From Tyto alba (lineage: Eukaryota; Chordata; Aves; Strigiformes; Tytonidae): a DNA stretch of 64,000 nucleotides. This document shows positions 58,428-64,000 of the stretch, piece after piece. The stretch is from assembly GCF_018691265.1 (NCBI RefSeq), contig NW_024881277.1, positions 9,715,035-9,779,034 of the forward strand, written 5' to 3'. Numbering within the stretch: position 1 is the first letter of the stretch; each line of letters begins with the position of its first letter. Position numbers and translations under genes: made by a program. The notes beneath the pieces are model-generated. The model did no database searches and was not told the origin of the DNA. It saw nothing but the letters and a program-made list of their open reading frames with translations.

Positions 58428-60062
58428 GGAAGGAGAGACCCCCGCCAGGGCAGGCTCCTTCTGCTCTCCAGAGGCTGCTGCTGCACGGATCAGGGATGCT
58501 CACAGCTGCAGATCACTCTGAGGACTTTTGCAGAGGTTCCTTCTGAAGAAGGATATCAAGGCTGCTTTTACTTGAAATGGAAGGAACCTTTCTTTGAGAT
58601 TTATTTTCTTGGTTGGCCAGGTGGGCATTGCTAGATTTTTTTCTCCACTTTAGTGGAATAACTCAGATATCAGTTGTCTTTAGCATTCTCAGTCGCTCCT
58701 GAACCCCTTCACCTAGAGAGATGTCCCTGGGCAGTGTCCTGCTGCCAGGAGGGGTCCGCAGGGCAGAGCTGAGCACAGGGTGGGTGGGATGGGGGCTGGC
58801 AGTACTGACAGACAGGAGATAAGGGACAGAGAAGCGGCTCCAGGCAGGGACAGCTCCAGGTACCAGAGTTATGGACATGAAGGGAGAGGGAGTTGCTGCC
58901 AGGAACGCTGTGGGAGGGGGGATTCTGACACCTCCCTGCCATTCAAGTGCAGATGCCTTCCATGGAACAACCCCCTGATCTCCCCCCTGTCCAACACAGC
59001 CTCTGCCCTCAAGGTCATGGGGCACCTTCCCAGCGGCCTCACCCTTGAAGAGGAGGAAACTACCCAATACCAAATGCCTGTCCCTTTCTGCCTCCAAGAA
59101 CACAAGCAGTGTGGTATTTCTCCATTTTCCCCCTCCTGTATCTGCTCCCCTTACTGTCATCCCTGGACTTGCTGGGATGGGGGGTGGTGGGGTTAAGCTA
59201 CAGTTTTGAGCCCAACCCTGTGGGTCCTGCCGTGCAGATGTGTCCATGGGAGTAAAGTTTCCTCACAATCTGTGTGCTCAGGGCAAAACAAAGGACACAA
59301 TTCTCTCTTCAGGACACCTCCATTTTAGGACACTCAACTCTTCCTGTGATGGGCTCGTGCTGGGCTGCAAGTTTCTCTCCAGGTGGGCACAGCTTTCCTG
59401 GGGCATCTCTGTGTTATCCAGCAGCCCCAGGGAGGAAACACCTCAGTGCTAAGGCCATGGAAATGCTGCTGGGCGTCTGCACACAGGCAGCTGCAATGAG
59501 CCCTCAGTGTCCCTGGCTGGGAGGGGAGAGCAGAGATCCTCCTCAGGTGCGATGAGAGGGGCTGAGGGCTTTGGAGAGCTGGGCTTGGAGACTGGATTCC
59601 TCTAGTCCCAGCAGTGCCCTGTTTCCATCATCCAGCTCAAAGCGGTGCCAGCACAGGTCAGATGAGACCAGGGCTGATGGATAGAGCAACTCTCCTCACT
59701 CTGAATTTTAGGACAGCCCCTTGGTCTCTCAAGAAACACAATGTTTCAGTAGGAGTTCAGCAGAAATACCATAAATTTCTGCCTTAAAACCACTCCTCAT
59801 GTATAGTGGTGCAACAAAAACAGTTTAAAAAACCCAATATCCCCACAGCTATGCCTTGCAGTAAGGTGAATTGGGAGCAGAATGTTGAACATGAGTGGAT
59901 TTAATCTGTGATCACACATGTTCCGATTTATCTATGGCTGTCTGGCAGGACTGACTCGTCCAGAGCTCACAGCAGAACTGGAGGACTTGGTTAAAAGGGA
60001 GAGTCAGTCACTGAGAGATATGAAGTAGGTTTTATCTCAGATAAGTCTACACTAACATTTCA
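58428..60062. other. OR upstream flank, old copy
   Basis: Low-level homology to 4751-6050, for example 'cagtgtcctgctgccaggag' near 58731, which is also near 5160. No exon recognised. The open frames are shadows without domains. Confidence 0.5.
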
Positions 60063-60084
60063 ATGTCTTTTCCTCCATGGACAG

Positions 60085-61024
60085 TGCCCAATGACCAGTG
60101 GAAGCAATTTTTCAACAGTAGCTCCATCACCCAGTTCCTCCTCCTGGCATTTGCAGACAGACGGGAGCTGCAGCTCCTGCACTTCTGGCTCTTCCTGGGC
60201 ATCTACCTGGCTGCCCTCCTGGGAAACGGCCTCATCATCACCGCCATCGCCTGCGACCACCACCTCCACACCCCCATGTACTTCTTCCTCCTCAACCTCT
60301 CCCTCCTCGACCTGGGATCCATCTCCACCACTCTCCCCAAAGCCATGGTAAATTCCCTCTGGGACACCAGGGACATCTCTTACTTGGGATGTGCTGCACA
60401 GCTCTTTTTCTTTGTCTTCTTGATAACAGTAGAGTTTTATCTTCTCACTATCATGGCCTATGACCGCTACTGTTGCCATCTGCCAACCCCTGCACTACGG
60501 GACCCTCCTGGGCAGCAGAGCTTGTGTCCACATGGCAGCAGCTGCCTGGGGGCACTGGCTTGCTTATTCTCTCCTACACACTGCCAACACATTTTCCCTA
60601 CCCCTCTGCGGAGGCAATGCTGTGGACCAGTTCTTCTGTGAAATCCCCCATATCCTCAAGCTCTCCTGCTCAGGATCCCACCTCAGGGAAGTTGTGATTA
60701 TTGTGCTTAGTGTCTGTTTAGCTTTGGGTGTTTTGTTTCATTCTTTTCTCCTATGTGCAGATCTTCAGGGCCGTGCTGAGGATCCCCTCTGAGCAGGGAC
60801 GGCACAAAGCCTTTTCCACGTGCCTCCCTCACCTGGCCGTGGTCTCCCTCTTTATCAGCACTTCATTTTTTGCCTACCTGAAGCCCCTCTCCATCTCTTC
60901 CCCATCCCTGGACCTGGTGGTGTCGTTTCTGTACTCGGTGGTGTCTCCAGCAATGAATCCCCTCATCTACAGCATGAGGAACCAGGAGATCAAGGATTCC
61001 CTGAGGAAACTGGTAACAGGATGA
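60085..61024 (+). pseudogene. Olfactory receptor OR14-like pseudogene
   Basis: Closely related to the OR at 6087-7013. An acceptor AG lies at 60083-60084 and an ATG at 60091, but the ATG is one base out of frame with the receptor because a T-run at 60108-60112 is one short. Further lesions are an extra T at 60471 inside the DRY motif and a net two-base loss near 60735 in TM5. The frame is regained for TM6-TM7 with 'NPLIYSMRNQEIK', stop at 61022-61024. It retains the normal Tyr after LHTPM. All lesions are small indels. Confidence 0.88.
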
Positions 61025-61035
61025 ATTTCAGAAAC

Positions 61036-61041
61036 AATAAA
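61036..61041 (+). terminator. Polyadenylation signal AATAAA
   Basis: A perfect AATAAA 12 bases after the OR stop. It could serve the OR transcript. No equivalent hexamer is seen this close in copies A and B. Confidence 0.45.
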
Positions 61042-62261
61042 ATATGTGTCTTCTGTAAACAACTCTAAGTGTAACTGATTGCATACAGGATCTCAGTCTG
61101 TAGCTTTTTGTTGGGTCTTTTGGGGGTTGAATTTTTGTTTTCTTTGTTTTACTTTACGTTATGTTCTCTGCTAAAAAGTGTCATTGTTTTTCCCTGTTCT
61201 CATTAAGTATCTATCAATCTTTTGTGTGACCCAGAGACTGTGTAAATGAGGATCCATACTCTCATTGTGGTTAAACAAAATAAAGGACACTGTAGAGACA
61301 TGCTTTGAGATCCTTCCTCCAAGTCGTTCTCTGGACCTGCCAGCTCAGCCCTTGTATTGGTCTAAGATGTGAGTGGTTTTGTGCTGTGGTCAGCGTCCCA
61401 CGGTGTGGCAGTCCTTTAACTGCAGGTAGAGACAAGCATTGAGCACTTCTGTGACAGAGATGGCCTTCATGACAGTGTTTCCATCGGACAGGGGGATCTT
61501 CTCTGGGCAGTGCATGAAGGCTTAGGTCTTCTTCCAGAATTGCTTTCAAGACCATGCCCAGGAAATATCCCAGGAGAGAAACCACCACTGAGGAGTGGAA
61601 GCGTGTGTCTGTGTGTGCAGGGTGGGGGCACACAGCAGTGTCCTTGTACAGCCAGGCTCCTGTGAGAGACCTGAAGGAACAGCAAAGTGGGGACTAACCT
61701 GTGCCCATGTGCGCTGGGCACCCCGGGGAAGCTGCCCCATGGCAATTGTCACAGACCATACAATAACAACCACCATTTACAGCACGGGCCTCTCACTGCA
61801 GCACAGAGAGGTTGTTTATCCTTCTACAGAGTGACACCAAATGATTATGTCAGAAGTTCAACTTTGCATTTTACAAACCATAAACCTGCACATCATGTGT
61901 GTGTGGTGAAATAAATCTGAGTGAGCAAAAAATCCATCAGCTATTCCTGGGGGTGCCATGAATGCCTGTGACACTGACTGTGTCTTGAGGACACTTCATG
62001 TAGAGAGTCACATCCCCTGGGAAACCCCCTGAATGCAGCACTGGGAGGTGCTTCCCTGAACCGTGGTCCCTGTGTCCATTCCTCATGCCTCGGGGCATCT
62101 CCCACGGGTGCAGAGCAGGGTGAGCACCGCAGGGCTCAGGTGCCTCCCAGCCTCTGGGGGTGGCAGCAGGAGTTCAGAGAGACACTATGGCTCCTGCAGT
62201 GCACTGCCTCTGCGTGTGCAAGGGAAGGACTCGTGTCTCTGAACAGCCCTGTGTGTAGGGT
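61042..62261. other. OR 3' flank, old copy
   Basis: Homologous in parts to 7014-9240. No other gene or repeat recognised. Confidence 0.5.
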
Positions 62262-62520
62262 ATATTGAACTAAAAGAGAACAGATTCAGACTAGATATAA
62301 GGAAGGAAGTTTTTACAATGAGATTGGTGAAACCCTGGAACACATTGTCCAGAATGATGATAGATGCCCCATGCCTGGAATGATTCCAGGTCAAGTTGGA
62401 CAGGGCTCTGATTAACCAGCTCTAGCTGAAGATGTCCCTGCTTATTGCAGGTGGAATTGGACCAGGTGACCTTCTAAAGGTCCCCTCGAACCCAAACCAT
62501 TCTGATTCTGATTCTATGAC
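62262..62520 (+). mobile_element. CR1 LINE 3' end
   Basis: Textbook avian CR1 3' terminus: 'agattcagactagatataag', 'ggtcaagttggacagggctc', then 'ggtgaccttctaaaggtccc' and the terminal 8-bp repeats 'attctgattctgattctatg'. 5'-truncated and relatively well preserved. Confidence 0.92.
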
Positions 62521-62694
62521 CTCTCTAAAAGGAAATGTCTCGACCTTTCCCATCCCACAGACGTGCTCAATATCACGCCCTCCTAAAATAATGATTGCGG
62601 CATTGGACACCATAGGCCTGCCCAAGGCCTCCCTATTGAGATAAAACAGAAGCACAAAGCATTCATCCCTGCAGGTGGAACATTACTGTGCACC

Positions 62695-63622
62695 CTAGGT
62701 ACAGGCCTTGTCTTTCCTGAGAGCTTTCCTCAGGTCCTACCTGACCTCCCTGTTCCACAGGCTGTAGACGAGGGGATTGACCAGGGGCATGAGGACAGTG
62801 GCAGAAGAGGGAGAGCACTTTGTTGAGCTGCCTCAGCGGGGTTGTTCTGGGCAGCAGGTAGACAGTAAGGAGGGTGCAGGAGAAAAGAGAGATGACAATG
62901 AGGGGAGAGGAGCGGGAGGAGAAGGCCTTCTGCTGCCCATGCTGGATGGGATCCTCAGGATGGCAGCTATGATGCACACATGGGACGCAAAAGCAAACAG
63001 GAAGGGGAAGACAACGCTCAGGAAAGAGAGGATGAAGGATGTGAGTGTGACCACGCTGGTGCCACTGCAGGCAATCTCCAGCAGAGAGGTCACAGAACAA
63101 GTGGCCAGTTGTGCCTGCGGCCACAGAACTTCAGCTGGGATAAGAAGACTGGGACTGTTGCACACACCAACATAGCCAAGGTGCAACCACCAGCTGAAGG
63201 CAGACCTTCCAGGTCATGAAGCCTGCATAGAGCAGGGGCTGGCATGTGCCCAGATACCAATCATAGGCCATCATGGCCCGCAGGTAACACTCGGCAGTTG
63301 CAAAGCAGCCAGAGCAGTGGAGCTGAGCCATACAGCTGTGAGCAGAAATGGTCCCGTCCCCATTCAGCAAGCTGGCCAGCAGCCGGGGCAGGAGGGTGGA
63401 GCTGTAGCAGGTCTCCAAGGAGGGCAGATTGCCCCAGAAGAAGTACGTGGGGGTGTGCAGATGCTGCTCTAACAGCACCTAAACAGCGATGAGGATGTGC
63501 CCAATCACAGTCATGATGAGTGATAGGAGGAAGAGTGGAGTCTGGAGTGAGGGCACATTCCCCATTGCCCTCAGCAGGAACTTTGTGGGTGATGTCTGAT
63601 TCTCCTCTTCCCATTTTTCCAT
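62695..63622 (-). pseudogene. Olfactory receptor pseudogene, different subfamily
   Basis: Minus strand. The ATG (complement 63620-63622) is followed by 'NQTSPTKFLLRAM', a stop at 63479-63481 in TM1/IC1, then LHTPTYFF, a DRY equivalent degraded to DWY ('MAYDWYLGTCQPL'), frameshifts around 63130-63190 and again near 62900-62950 (frames 62833-63186 and 62663-63124), and a TM7 'VNPLVYSLWNREV' near 62755-62780 with another stop. The TM6-TM7 loop ('VYLLPRTTPLRQLNKV') differs from OR14, so this is another tetrapod class II subfamily. Convergent with the old OR14-like copy, with a CR1 between. Confidence 0.85.
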
Positions 63623-64000
63623 ACAGCTTTGATTGTCTTTCTTCCCCACTTGCCAGGAAGGAGGCCTGTGACAAAATACCTGCATCTTTGCGATAAGTAG
63701 AAGAACTGTGATGGAAATTACTGATTAAAAAGGATACAACAAAAAAAAAAAAAAAAAAAAAAATCTCAACTACTTTCCTTTGTTCATAGTCTATTTTTCT
63801 CTCTCCCTAAACTAAATTAAGGGACCTGGGTTCTTCAAGACAACAGACCCACTTGTCCCAAGAGCACTCCCACTGACCACAGGGCTGACTTGCCCCATGG
63901 AGCTGCCTCTTCCTCATGCTGGAATGCAAACATCATGTGCATTTGCTCACATTTTGACATCCTGCTTTCCTGTGCTCGGGGGATTCTCAACATGACCAGA
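63623..64000. other. Flank with poly-A tract
   Basis: Poly-A lies at about 63739-63763. Nothing else recognised. Confidence 0.5.

Larger units (their letters stand above)
57040..62255 (+). repeat. OR module, old third copy
   Basis: Homologous to 3180-9240 at matching landmarks over about 5.2 kb, but much more diverged and with its own insertions (for example 57690-58080 and a GGA microsatellite). Similarity is uneven: very high in the GC-rich block and the 5' half of the OR exon, low between. A CR1 follows at 62262. Confidence 0.75.

Noticed and set aside
57810..58634. Long open frame of 274 codons upstream of the old OR
   Set aside because: It crosses a GGA microsatellite and a putative splice donor. 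The composition is Gly/Ala/Arg/Cys-rich from GC bias, there is no domain, and the frame is not kept as a whole in the other two modules.

Overview
The window is vertebrate nuclear DNA and almost certainly avian. It holds olfactory receptor (OR) genes of the OR14-like type that is expanded in birds, CR1 LINE fragments (one with the typical 8-bp 3' tail), and many avian-type endogenous retroviruses (ERVs). No bacterial features, tRNA, rRNA or CRISPR array was seen. The only clearly intact host gene is the single-exon OR at 6087-7013. Everything else recognisable is a pseudogene or a repeat.

Layout. (1) 1-11957 is copy A of a direct duplication. It contains a CR1 fragment, an OR module with the intact OR, and a gag-deleted betaretrovirus-like ERV (ERV1). 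It ends at a 13-N gap. (2) 11971-18437 is ERV2, a minus-strand betaretrovirus-like provirus with gag, dUTPase/protease, pol, env and a partial 3' LTR. Its integrase is split by a solo LTR at 14047-15115. (3) About 18440-20500 is ERV3, an ERV-L-like pol fragment. 21279-24825 is ERV4, an internally deleted betaretrovirus-like provirus with both LTRs. About 24826-28260 is ERV5, a second ERV-L-like provirus. (4) 28260-32775 is mostly unassigned, with CR1 and LTR fragments. (5) 32776-44753 is copy B, near-identical to copy A. Its OR has two small deletions, and its ERV continues to about 45458. (6) About 46410-50385 is ERV6, a gammaretrovirus-like provirus split by a second solo LTR of the same family as the one in ERV2. 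(7) 50820-52262 is a tandem repeat field built around TGAYRTCA octamers. (8) 52365-53085 holds an OR tail fragment beside a minus-strand LTR. 54590-55560 is CR1. (9) 57040-62255 is an older third copy of the OR module with an OR pseudogene, followed by CR1 and a minus-strand OR pseudogene of another subfamily.

How it fits together. The window is an OR cluster growing by segmental duplication and apparent gene conversion, and heavily invaded by retroelements. The OR module (upstream GC-rich block, coding exon, about 2.2 kb of 3' flank) occurs three times. Several ERVs are nested or mosaic. The most notable signals are a 190-bp block upstream of each OR14-like gene that differs at only two positions between old copies, a sharply bounded divergent tract inside the A/B duplication, the mosaic ERV2 (beta-type pro/pol with an alpharetrovirus-like TM envelope), and the TGAYRTCA minisatellite. 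Identity statements are by-eye comparisons, not computed alignments.
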